Positions 10,666 through 21,940 of a stretch of DNA of 64,000 nucleotides are shown piece by piece (the stretch's first letter is position 1; each line of letters begins with the position of its first letter). The position numbers and the translations under genes are program-made. The DNA is from Asterias amurensis. Lineage: Eukaryota > Echinodermata > Asteroidea > Forcipulatida > Asteriidae. The notes under the pieces are model-generated. The model was given only the letters and a program-made list of their open reading frames with translations. It had not been told where the DNA came from and ran no database searches. The stretch spans positions 4,810,001 through 4,874,000 of the forward strand of contig NC_092665.1 in NCBI RefSeq assembly GCF_032118995.1, read 5' to 3'.

Positions 10666-12353
10666 ACATAAAGTGACACAATCCTTAAATCCTTTCAGCG
10701 TGAGTTTTACTCTATTGCACCTGCAGCAAATAATACGTCGCAATGCATTTTGGGGCATGAAAAATGACTAGTGTGTTGAAGTTGCGACTATTTGAGGCAC
10801 GAATAGTTGAGAAGCAAATTTCACTAGTCGCTCAGGCTTTAATTGTGGGGTATCGTTGTTACGATAGCCTGTTTACAAACCTGATCATTTTAATAGCCAC
10901 TGTTCTGTGAAGAATTTGTGTTTGGCAATAAAGAAATCAATTTTATGAACAAGTAATTTGTGTTGGCCTTTATTTAGAAATAATTTTAATTAAACTGTAT
11001 CAATTGTTTTTAGACACAATACATCATTGTTAGTTATAACATACTATTAGGTATTCATGTGATTGTGACACAATTAGTAGCCCTAAAGTTTAATACATGT
11101 GCAAAGTCATATGAGTCGATGCCTGAACGACAATTAAATTGTACATGTACAGTGAATAGTGTTTGCTGTAGTAAAACTACTATATACGATAGTATCATGG
11201 AGGTTTCTACCTCCATGTGAGTATAATCATGGAGGTACCTCCATGGTATAATATATGCACTGCGGGTAGTTCGTCTGTCTGTGGTTCATGTGATCTGCCC
11301 ACGACAAATCATTCGGGAAGTATAAAACCATAAAACAAACACGACACGTAACGAAGATGCAAGCATTTTGTTTCTTAATTCCTCCTTAGTCAGTTTTCTC
11401 TTAGACATTCTGTAGTCAGCTATTCTTCAGAATAACGACAATAATTATTATTTGGTTTTCTGGGAAAAGGGGATGTAGAATTTAAATCCCTGCATTGCGT
11501 TCTTTATGGCTAGGCAAACCATACTATATCACTCGTTCGTCCCGAACGTCCGACCGTGGCCCGACTTCATTTCATGCTGTTGGGCGCTGCCATGTTGTTC
11601 ACATATTGAATATGCATTACACAACCTTGACAACGGCCTTATTTACATAACACGGCAACGCCCACAGTGCACGCAGCACTGCAGGATTGCCAAGACGATG
11701 GTAGCTTGCAGAGTGTAGTCTAGATTTCGAGCCGTCCACGTAACTAAATCATACCGTGGCGGGCGCGCTTTGGCGATTCAACCGCGCGTAGTACACTATC
11801 CAGAATCAAGCACCATCGTCTTGGGCCAAGACTAGCTCTGTAGGAGCTCCATGCAACAACAACCACGGGTATTAAAACACCAAGACATGTATATGTAGCA
11901 CACACACACACCCACACACATTGGCCATTTTTGCCATGCGTTATGATGCCACGCATCGCGCACATGCTGGAAATCTCTTATCAGCGTCTACGATCTTTGC
12001 TTATCACATAGTCTTGGCCCAAGACGATGGTGCTTGATTCTGGATAGTGTACTACGCGCGGTTGAATCGCCAAAGCGCGCCCGCCACGGTATGATTTAGT
12101 TACGTGGACGGCTCGAAATCTAGACTACACTCTGCAAGCTACCATCGTCTTGGCAATCCTGCAGCGCTGTGTTAACTTTTTCATTGTTTTCTTCTACAGC
12201 TTTCTGTAGAACCAATCAGCGTGCGATCGTTGTAATAAATTAACATAATGTTTAGTTGACCCCGGGGTCATTCATGTTATGATTACACGGCATTGGCAGC
12301 TCCGTGTTTGTTGTGGAGGAAAAATCGTAAGAAAATAGGAAATATTCACGATT

Positions 12354-12569
12354 ATGAATGTTAAAGATGAACAAGTGAGCCGAAGCTATATTGATCTGCT
12401 ATCTAGATGGCAATTAATGAACGACTATGTCAAAATATACCAGCTAGTGCCCTCTCTGCGGACGGTCTGGTTTTGCGATAAACTCCGTCAGTTCTCGTGT
12501 GCTTCGTCTGCTGCATGCAGGCAGCAGTTGGACTATGAGGTAGGATGTCCGGGTGTGAATAAACTATAG
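12354..12569 (+). CDS. Unidentified 5' open frame of element A2
   Basis: A 71-codon frame, MNVKDEQVSRSYIDLLSRW onward, homologous to 8425-8634 in A1, with a GTAGGAT donor-like site near its 3' end. No recognised domain. Agreement between copies suggests inheritance from an ancestral element, not proof of current function. Confidence 0.35.
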   Translation: MNVKDEQVSRSYIDLLSRWQLMNDYVKIYQLVPSLRTVWFCDKLRQFSCASSAACRQQLDYEVGCPGVNKL

Positions 12570-13612
12570 GGAACTCTGAACTAGAGCATGATACCACATA
12601 CGACCAACGTTTGCAACTGAGCAAGTCATGGATCCCAAGTCATTATGTAACTGTCAGTGTCACAAAGTGGTGAGTGGAGAGAATCTTGTTTATATTGATC
12701 GAATCTGTATAGAATTAGAAAACGTAAAGTCATACATTTGTAAGTAGTCATTGTTTGTCATGTTTGAATACTTCAAAACTTGTTGTTATTTATGTAGGTA
12801 GACCTCCTTCCTGCTAAATAGCAGTGCTATTTCATCATGCGAAGCACAATTTTCTTGTGTCTCACTTATGGAAGGGCAGCTCGTAAAAGTATTGCCTCAC
12901 CAAAATACACTTCGCATTCGCATTCGAAGGAAGTATGAGCCTACTCCTTGGTTTTTTTCCGGTTTGGAACGAACATAGCCCAGCTTTATGTGAGAGTGGA
13001 TTTGTCTGACTTGAGTCACCAACACTTCAATGCACACAGATTCATATCCCTCGATTTGAAAATGGCTCATCTCATTGGCTGACTTTTTTTTTTTTAACTT
13101 ACATTTTTCTTCTGTGCACAAGCAATTAACACTTGTTTGCAATTGCTATAGTTGGGTTGATTGATGATCGTAAATCGTAACCCTCGCTGGTCAACGGTTT
13201 AATATTTATAATCAAAACAGATGTACATTTTACATTGAGCTTGATGCAGAAAAAGTTTAGCACAATAAGACCCAATATAATCACTGAACTTATTCTATGA
13301 TTTGTATTTGTTTCATTCTTCTGATAGGGCACATTTCCAGGAAAGGCTTTTAGAGAACTGCTGCATGCCCACCTTGGAGTACTGATACTTTTTAGGCCTC
13401 GTCTTGTCAGATGAATGGGTAGTCGACTGCTCTGCAATTAAGGAATGGAGTTCTTGATTCAAGAGAGACAAATCTGTGACAGAATCAAGATTCAAGCGTA
13501 TATAATTGTGGAAGAGATATTTTGCTGTTTTGCAGAGGAAGTCTCAAGAAGAGAAAAGGAAAAGATGGAACATCATATTAACTGTCGTATGTGAAGAACT
13601 GTACTCAACATT

Positions 13613-13932
13613 TTGCTGCAAAGTTCCACCTCTGTATCACAATTTATTGTCGACATGTATCATACCATACCAATACAGAGATTGACTTTCAAGATGAGTT
13701 TACATAGCTTTTTCAACACTGTGGGAACTGTGTGCATACTCTTAGCAACCGATGCTTTTGGACTGGGGTTGATGTTTGTCATTATTTTGAACACCAAGAT
13801 GAAAATGTACAACTAAGTGGAAGAGTTGGGCGAGATGAGCAACATGGTCTTTCAACTGCCATAAACTATCTAAGACACAGAGAATCAGATGAAAACTGCA
13901 TTGCACCCCACAATGTAGAAGAGTGGTCGTAG
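13613..13932 (+). pseudogene. RecQ-like helicase fragments in element A2
   Basis: Same arrangement as in A1: LLATDAFGLG in one frame, then GVDVCHYF and QLSGRVGRDE in the next, with an identical one-base offset at the G-run. Downstream, A2 has three extra bases in STAINYLRHRESD compared with A1. No upstream ATPase motifs were found. Confidence 0.7.
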
Positions 13933-14250
13933 GCTCAGCCGCTCATACAGGTACATAGTACAAACGGTATTGTGTATAACTGCTGTGATACCTGTGCACT
14001 TTAAATGCTGCTGTGGGAAAGCCTGTGATTGGCGATTAGTGGTACGCACTACGATTGATGTCGAAATCGCAACTAGTTATTGCTTAGTCGAGTTGCGACT
14101 GCCATTATTCACCTACTCCGTAAATCAAGCCACCACAACAACTAAAATAGTTGCTCCTATTCCTGCTTGCTGAAAAAATTGTGTCGCTCACAGTCACGAC
14201 TTTTCATGGCAACATAATTTACCTATGAAACACAACCAGACATCAGTAAG

Positions 14251-14602
14251 CCTGGGCCACTTGTGTAAGTTACTACTCAACTAGTCACACCTCAAAAAGT
14301 CATGACTACGACACTAGTCATGACTTGTTTGCCGCAGGGGCAATATGGTAAATTTCGTGCTTAGAGGATTGAAGGATTGTCACTGGTGTCACTGACTGTG
14401 TTTCGTAAGTAAATTATGTTGCCATGAATAGTCGTGAGCGATACAATAGACAGTTCACCAAACAGGAAGTTGTTACTATTTTTGGAGTACACGATTATTC
14501 AATTAGGAATTAAAAAAAGTAGTCGCAACACGACTTGTGATTTTAATAATCTCGACTGTGCGACAAGTTTGACACTGTGTCGCACTAGTCGCCCAGCCCT
14601 AG
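14251..14602. mobile_element. Possible hAT-like MITE nested in element A2
   Basis: Counterpart of 10314-10665, with a few substitutions (for example CACTTGTG for CACTAGTG). Same caveats on family and boundaries. Confidence 0.35.
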
Positions 14603-15439
14603 ACATAAAGTGACACAATCCTTAAATCCTTTCAGCGTGAGTTTTACTCTATTGCACCTGCAGCAAATAATACGTCGCAATGCATTTTGGGGCATGAAAA
14701 ATGACTAGTGTGTTGAAGTTGCGACTATTTGAGGCACGAATAGTTGAGAAGCAAATTTCACTAGTCGCTCAGGCTTTAATTGTGGGGTATCGTTGTTATA
14801 GCCTGTTTACAAACCTGATCATTTTAATAGCCACTGTTCTATGAAGAGTTTGTGTTTGGCAATAAAGAAAGAAATCAATTTTATGAACAAGTAATTTGTG
14901 TTGGCCTTTATTTAGAAATAATTTGAATTAAACTGTATCAATTGTTTTAAGACACAATACATCATTGTTAATTATAACGTACTGACTATTAGGTATTCAT
15001 GTGATTGTGACACAATTAGTAGCCCTAAAGTTTAATACATGTGCAAAGTCATATAAGTCGATGCCTCAGAACGACAATAAATTGTACTTGTACAGTGAAT
15101 AGTGTTTGCTGTAGTAAAACTACTATATACGGTAGTATCATGGAGGTTTCTACCTCCATGTGAGTATAATCATGTAGGTACCTCCATGGTGTAATATATG
15201 CACTGAGGGTAGTTCGTCTGTCTGTGGTTCATGTGATCTGCCCACGACAAATCATTCGGGAAGTATAAAACCATAAAACAAACACGACACGTAACGAAGC
15301 ATTTTGTTACTTAATTCCTCCTTAGTCAGTTTTCTCTCAGACATTCTGTAGTCAGCTATTCTTCAGAATAACGACAATAATTATTAATTGGTTTTCTGGG
15401 AAAAGGGGATGTAGAATTTAAATCCCTGCATTGCGTTCG

Positions 15440-15475
15440 TTAAGAATGGCCATGGAGGAATTCCTCCATGGTATG
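15440..15475. repeat. A2-specific palindromic insert with CCATGGAGG motif
   Basis: A2 carries an insert containing a 22-bp perfect palindrome (CCATGGAGG arms around a central GAATTC-type core) where A1 reads straight through (around 11500-11510). The same palindrome occurs at about 3583-3602 and 18020-18043 in the arms. Confidence 0.7.
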
Positions 15476-17095
15476 GCTAGGCAAACCATATTATAGTATC
15501 ACTCGTTCGTCCCGTACGTCCGACCGTGGCCCGACTTCATTTCATGCTGCTGGGCGCTGCCATGTTGTTCACATGTTGAATATGCATTACACAACCTCGA
15601 CAACGGCATTATTAACATAATACGGCAACGCCCACAGTGCACGCAGCGCTGCATGATTGCCAAGACGATGGTAGCTTGCAGAGTGTAGTCTAGATTTCGA
15701 GCCGTCCACGTAACTAAATCATACCGTGGCGGGCGCGCTTTGGCGATTCAACCGCGCGTAGTACACTATCCAGAATCAAGCACCATCGTCTTGGGCCAAG
15801 ACTACTTATCACACAGCTTGTTATACAACATTCTTAGACAAAATACGCGCGGCAATTTTGTCCATTAATACATACACAGTTCACAATGAAGTTTTACAGA
15901 TTTAGCTCCATGGTTGGTGCTGACATCCAGCCATCCACATCTGAAGAATGACCAGTGTTACTATAAATGTAGTAAGTGACAGTCCACACGCGCAGATAGA
16001 TACCACTTTCAATGCCGAAAACTGACCCCCCGCCCCAATTCAAACTTTATTAATCCAATATTTTTTGTATATATAAATACAATTCAAAACCTATTATGGT
16101 GCTTACAAAATTATGATCCAGCAACCTATCAACAAAGAGCATTTGGGATGTGAAAATGGGATGAGCTTACCTTCGATAGCGACGCAACAGTGTGGTTGGC
16201 ACTCAACTTATTGTGCCTGAAACGTAGAGCTCTAGTAGAGTACATCGAATTCTACCAGATAGATTCTAATTGGGGCGCTGACCTTTCCTGATTTTTAATT
16301 GGGTGTGTCCGACCATACCGACTGATAATTGTTCCTGCAATAAGCACTTTAGCGAGTTCTGTTCGTCAATTTTTGAAATCTTACCCGAATTCTGTTGATA
16401 ATAATATTAAAGCCATTATACACTTTCGGTAAACAGTATTGTCCAAGTCCCACACTTCGTGTATCACAACTTATATATAAAATAACAATCCTGTGGAAAT
16501 TTAGGCTCAATCGGACATCGGAGTCGGGAGAAAATAACGGGAAAACCCACTCATGTTTTCGCGCGTTTCGCCGTGTCATGACATGTGTTTATAACAAATC
16601 CGTAATTCTCGTTAACGAGAATTTATATTGTTTTACCGTTTTCTCAAAAAGTAAAGCATTTCATGGACTAATATTTCAAGAGAAGTCTTTCACCATTGCC
16701 TTCTGTAAACCCTGTAAATTATTTGTAAATCTGTGAACTTTTTTTTTTTGTCTGTACCGAAAAAAGGGTCCAATGGCTTTAAAAGGTATGACCACTCAAA
16801 CGGTGAGAAAATTGGGAACTACAAAAACGGTAGCCTAGGCCTCAATCGATAACAATAGGCCCTACATGTTTTTAATTTAATTATAACAGAACAATGGAAA
16901 TGAGTTTTGCATGCTTCCGATTATTTTCTGAGTTTTAAGGGACAGGTAAACGTTGATGAGCACGCGAGTGCGGCCGGCAGATTCAAACATGAGATTTCTG
17001 GACAGTTTTTTTTTTTCACATGGAATCAAGACTCCTTTAGAATGCATAGAAAAGCACCACTGTTGATTTGTTATGTACATGTAGTACTTATTATG

Positions 17096-17455
17096 TTTTT
17101 TTTTTTTTGTTGTTGTTTTTTTTAAGCTGCCTGCGCAGTCATCCAAATCATCCAAAAAAACATACGAGTTTCAACTGCTACTCTGTCAGTTACTAGTTAA
17201 AAATTAAATAAGATAGGCTAGGGAAACAAGTATAGTACTAGTTGTAATGAATACCATTTTAAATAGTATTATTATAGTGTATTAATATAATTATATTTTG
17301 GTATTATCATGATATTCAATTTTCATAATAGTTATTATTTTATTAAAAATTGTTTATTTACAGGCAAATTGAAGAAGAATTGATCGAACACCATGTCAAT
17401 GGCCACATTAATTTTGTTTGGATCAGCTTATAGTTAATTGTTATATACTTATAGG
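17096..17455. other. Right-arm-specific block of about 350 bp
   Basis: Begins in a T-rich and GTT-rich tract and ends before ATACTTATAGG. The left arm replaces it with a 42-A tract. No TIR, target duplication or coding content recognised. Confidence 0.6.
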
Positions 17456-18157
17456 TTCAATAGTTGAAAATCACTTGACCACGTGATGAAAATCACTTGA
17501 CCACGTGATGGCGTTTCTCGAGTCGGTCCATAATAATGTACAATAAACATGTACTGTGTATAAGTATGTACATCATGTACATGTATGTTCAGTGCGGGTT
17601 AACGGCTGTGCGTGGTTAACGGTTGTGCGTTTATATGCGATGCATGCGACGTACTTATAAAGTTATAGTTTAAAATCGGTGGAGGAAGAAATGTTGTGAT
17701 CATCGGCGCAAAAATCACCAGCTTATTGCTGGTTGCCCCGGGCTATCCTGCTGGTTTTGTGTTTGTGATCGAGCCCTACGCCACGTGCCGGTGGTGGACT
17801 AATTAGCAACGGAGTTGGATTTCATCTTGTATATTAACATGCGAATGCGATGCATGCAGATATTTCTCGAGGCTGACATTGACGGCGACAGCGCCATGGC
17901 GCAGCCTGACCCAGCATGACCAGTGTGGCTGGTGGGAGGTAGGTACACTAGTACTAGTAGTAGCGTACAGGCCGCCTGTCATGCCTGTAATACTAATAAT
18001 AGTGTTTAGTGTGGGACCAAGGATGGAGGAATTCCTCCATGGTTGGACAGAGCAGAGTCAGTGTTCCTTGCATTTCACTTTTTCGTTTGGTAGAACTAGA
18101 TAAGATAGGCCTACTTTATTTACTTATTAATAATTAATTATAATAATTGTAATATTA

Positions 18158-20476
18158 ACTAGAGATTGAGAGTTTGTGAACAAACTCAAGGTGTTCGGTT
18201 TCCGGGAGTAAAAGCCTGGATTAAAAAACAAATATTACACCTTGCTTTGTTCTCAAGATTTGTAATAAATGATTCAAATTACAAAAACTGTCAAAACCAC
18301 ATGATTACGTCATCTAGTCAAAGTGTATGTTTGGTGACGTCATCGGTAATATTTGTTTTAAACCAGACCTTTGCCAGACTTGTATGGGGTGATGGTAAAG
18401 CATCAAAGGATGTTTATTTCGACCTAAAAGACAATAAACCACGCCCTTTCAAATCATTTCACAGTCACTTCCCGTTTAAACAGGTCAAAAGGTCAACGAA
18501 AGTTCACCAACATATCCATTTCTGTCAAGTACGTAAAGCCCTTTCATATGATGTACAGATTGTCAAAATAGCTTATGTAGTTTAGGAAATATGAACTTAG
18601 GAAATATTGACTGACGACTGAAGAAAAGACTGTAAGGGGCATGTATGTTTTAACCGCCTTGAACGAAGACTATTCTTCATGAAGCTTTTTCGCGCTCTAT
18701 TGATAATATTTTTAAAAAGTAAAAAAAAAAAAAAGTGGATCAAAAATAATGATTTTTTGAAATAATAATTTGAATTTTTATTACTCAAGAATGGATAACG
18801 TCATCATGACCTAACTAACACATTATTCCACTCCTAATGCATATCTAACTATGTGCGAAGTTTCAAGTTCATACGAGTTTGGGAAGTGTGCTTTTGTTCG
18901 AGGACAAGGGACGAAGAGAAGAAGAAGATGAAAATCTGGATTGTTTTATTGATTTGTTTGTACTAAAGTTTTGTTTAATCCGGCAGTTTATTTTAGCAAG
19001 ACTACTCCTAATTGCTTGGGCCTTATGCTTTAACCATTCTGTTTTCTTTGAATGTTTTGTATTGTAACATCCATGTCTGTGCATGGAGGTAGAAATAGAT
19101 TAGTTTACGTAACGTCCTTTCCTACTAGAGAAAGTTTGAAAGGGCTTATGTTATTTCAGAGATTTTTTTTCTTCAAAATATTTAACTCAAAATAACTTGG
19201 ATAGTTGTTTTAACAAATAATCAAAACAATTGATGATTATGTTAAGTTCAAGAAGTAATAGATATCGTAATACTGACGTGAATTCCGTGGGCCCAAAACG
19301 CCCTTCACCCGGGGGGTGTGGTCGATCGATGTAACGTCTCTATTCTTCTCGGTGTTTAACCAAAACATGACCAATGTTCGTCATTTTGTACTGTTGTTTT
19401 TCTCAAATAATTAAAAGTCCCATGAATCACTGAAGTAGGTGGCCATCTCAGCGAAACTTCGTCTTCAATTCCACATTGACCACTAAGCCATCAGAAGGGT
19501 AACATTTGAACAATTTGACGCTGAAGATTGAAATGAAATCGTTTTCGCAGCGTTCTGCATAGCTATTATAGCTCTATGCATATCACGCTATGGCACAGAG
19601 TACAACAAACTTGGCAGCATGCCACCAAATAAATTATGCCTAATACGCTACACGTGTACGCCACAAGTGTTACGCACAACCAATGGGGAAATTTCGTAGT
19701 TCTTTATACAAGAAATTGTGAACTTTCAAACTCGATTTTGAACCAGAAGACGAGCTCAAAATGGGATCACGTCTGCGAGGCATTTACGGAGTTTTAAACG
19801 AACTTTCCGATGATGTGTCGATTGTAACAACCCATCATGTAGATCAAAAGTTATGATTTTTTGAAATAATAAACTTTGAAAATTCATAACTCAAGAATTG
19901 ATGACGTCATCGTGACATAACTCAAACTGTTTCTTCTCCTTATACATATCTAACTATGTGTGAAGTTTCAACTTTTTATGTGCTTGGGAAGTGTGATTTT
20001 TTTAGCGGACAATCGCCGCTAATAAGCAGAATGGATGATAACTGGAGCGTGCTCTGCTGCACCGCTAATACACTACACGTTGTGTGTATGCCTACGTGCA
20101 ATGTTTATGCACATACCAATGGGAATTTACGTTGTTCTTTTGACGTGAATTTTGAAATTTTCAACCTCTCTTTTGAGCCGGAAGACAACATCAAAATGGG
20201 GTCATGTCTGTGGGGCGTTTACGGAGTTTTCAATGACGATTCCGATGATGTTTCGATTGTAAAAATCCCTCATGTAGATCAAAAGTTATGATTTTTTGAG
20301 TTAATAAACTTTGAATATTCATAACTCAAGAATTGATGACGTCATCATGACGTAACTCACGCGGTTTCTTCTCCTAATAAACATCTAACTATGTGTGAAG
20401 TTTCAAGTTCATACGATGTTTGGAAAGATGTTTTTGTAGGGGGACAAGGGACGTACAGAAGAAGAAGAAGAAGAAG

Positions 20477-20508
<32 letters not shown>

Positions 20509-20570
20509 TCAATAAAAAAAAAAAAAACGAACAAAAATAAGAGGTGTTCCGGGCTGTTGGCCCGAACACC
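18158..20570. mobile_element. Composite right-arm insertion with TA duplication
   Basis: Absent from the left arm near 3463-3470. The junctions give TA at 18156-18157 and 20571-20572. AGGTGTTCGG appears near the left end (about 18189), and the right end is a hairpin (arms AGGTGTTC and GAACACCT around CGGGC/GCCCG) at 20542-20570. Inside, a module is repeated about three times (near 18795-18910, 19870-19990, 20325-20450): ATTGATGACGTCATC, CTAACTATGTG, GAAGTTTCAAGTTC, GGACAAGGGACG. It ends in a GAA microsatellite. The 139-codon frame at 18166-18585 has no recognised domain. It could be a Helitron-like or TA-targeting non-autonomous element, perhaps nested; family undecided. Confidence 0.6.
20459..20506 (+). 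repeat. (GAA)n microsatellite, about 15 units
   Basis: Uninterrupted GAA repeat directly after the GGACAAGGGACG module of the composite insertion. Each module seems to end in a GAAGAAG-type tail (also near 18913-18930), so the tract is probably expanded from the element's own terminus. Confidence 0.9.
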
Positions 20571-20576
20571 TAATTA

Positions 20577-21187
20577 TTATAACACCCCTTCCTTTGATTC
20601 TATCTGTTGATTGGCCGAGAGCGTGTCACATCATGTTGTGTATTTTTACGTACTCTTGTACATGTTCACCGACCAAAGTAACTACTCAATGGACTATTCA
20701 ACGACAGCCTAGCAACCGATGTACTAGTGTATGGATACCCTGGTACCCAGACTACATTTGACTACCATTGATTTAAACGAGCTGCTTGACAACCTAATGT
20801 ACAACATAATGTGCATTTTAAATACGATTTAGAGAACGAACGTAACAGCACTAGTCTGGTACTCTCTTATTTTGTCAAAACTTGGTGTTTCAACGTAAGA
20901 TTTTACAGTTCTTGTTTGACGATTGATTGTGCGCGACGTATGTAAAGTTTTTTGACGATTCTACCAGGAAAATGGAGGACAATGAGGCCCGTCCGCGATT
21001 TGTTTTACTTACTTAAGATGAATTACGAGATTTTATAGACTCAGCAGATTCAAAGAAAGAATTGTTCAACAGTACTGTTCTGTACGCAACACAACGTTGG
21101 CGATAGTGGATCACATGAATAAAGGTGTTGTGTGAATTAAATTTTATTAAGATATACAGATATAATCAAAGCAAGGGGTGTTATAAA
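20577..21187 (+). mobile_element. TIR element with 'TTATAACACCCCTT' ends, right arm
   Basis: Mirror of 2854-3463. The embedded open frame (from 20971) is interrupted by TAA after LLT, unlike the left copy, so the arms have diverged here by a coding-visible change. Confidence 0.6.
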
Positions 21188-21228
21188 ACAAACAATTATT
21201 TACTGCTTTGTCTGCTTTGACTGCTCTC

Positions 21229-21280
21229 GGTGATCCCCGGAGCAGCCTATCTTCCCTCATCGGCTGCTCCGGGGATCACC
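21229..21280. repeat. Perfect 19-bp-arm hairpin, right arm
   Basis: Mirror of 2760-2811; both stems are fully conserved between arms although neighbouring bases differ. Confidence 0.85.
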
Positions 21281-21940
21281 TCGAGTGACTAGTTTTACTA
21301 TGCCACTCAACGCAGTCAATATTTGTATACTACGGCCTGACGGCCTACTGTAGTGTAGTAGATAAACAGGAAAATTGTTCACAATCTAAAACTGAATGAT
21401 CTTTTTTGAAATCAACTATTAATTGTGTGTTGATTCTTAAAAGAGTTAGTTAGTTTATTTTAATATTGAATATTCAGGACCTAGTATTTGATTGTTGGCA
21501 TAATAATGCACTAGTAATTTATACCAAAAATTCATCATTTTACTGTGTGAGCATAATTAAACCTATGACAAGAAACATTATTCTTAGGATGATTAAGCCT
21601 GAAAAAAATACAGACCGTGACTCCCGTGAGTAAACTGCAAAGTTTCTGTCACCAGTGGAGCTTTCACAGTCTCACATGGTATTAAGGCATGTAAGGAGAA
21701 TCGAAGCTGGGGTTCGAAAACATGATGAGGGACGATAAAAAATGACCTTACAATACTACTAATTAAGTACAGAGGTTGAGGTCAAACAAACTAATGAGAT
21801 GGGAAATCACAATCTTGCAGTGGAGTTAGAACATTGTTTTTAATTCTTCTGCCATGATGAAATTATCAGAGACACTATGTTTTACTTTAATAGTCAACAC
21901 AAACCTCAATATGATAATGATATAGGTTTTTTGACCCCAT

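Larger units (their letters stand above)
8079..11834 (+). mobile_element. Element A1: 3.76-kb TIR transposon at the palindrome apex
   Basis: TIRs of about 165 bp (8079-8243 and 11670-11834) start TAGTCTTGGCCCAAGACG and are about 97 percent identical by eye. Each TIR also carries an internal inverted motif (CAAGACGATGGT near its outer end, ACCATCGTCTTG near its inner end), so each end can fold. The flanks are inverted (CTACAGAGC before, GCTCTGTAG after), not duplicated. That is because the element occupies the centre of the giant palindrome. It carries a short 5' open frame (8425), RecQ-like helicase fragments (9682-9995) and a non-coding 3' third rich in ACTAGT motifs. The 9-bp duplication of its sister copy supports a Mutator-like placement, but no DDE transposase is visible. 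Confidence 0.9.
12009..15804 (+). mobile_element. Element A2: second copy of element A, perfect 9-bp target duplication
   Basis: Near-identical to A1 along its length and in the same orientation. It is flanked by CTTATCACA at 12000-12008 and 15805-15813. The left arm (around 5490-5500) keeps a single copy of that 9-mer, which is a clean empty site. A2 differs from A1 by small indels, including a palindromic insert of about 35 bp near 15440-15475. The matching copies show that the helicase fragments are a normal part of the element, not a chance capture in one copy. Confidence 0.93.

Noticed and set aside
18166-18585. 139-codon frame in the composite insertion
   Set aside because: Lies inside a non-coding repeat module; contains no transposase-like motif.
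20357-20569. Leucine-rich minus-strand frame
   Set aside because: It is the translation of the GAA/TTC microsatellite.
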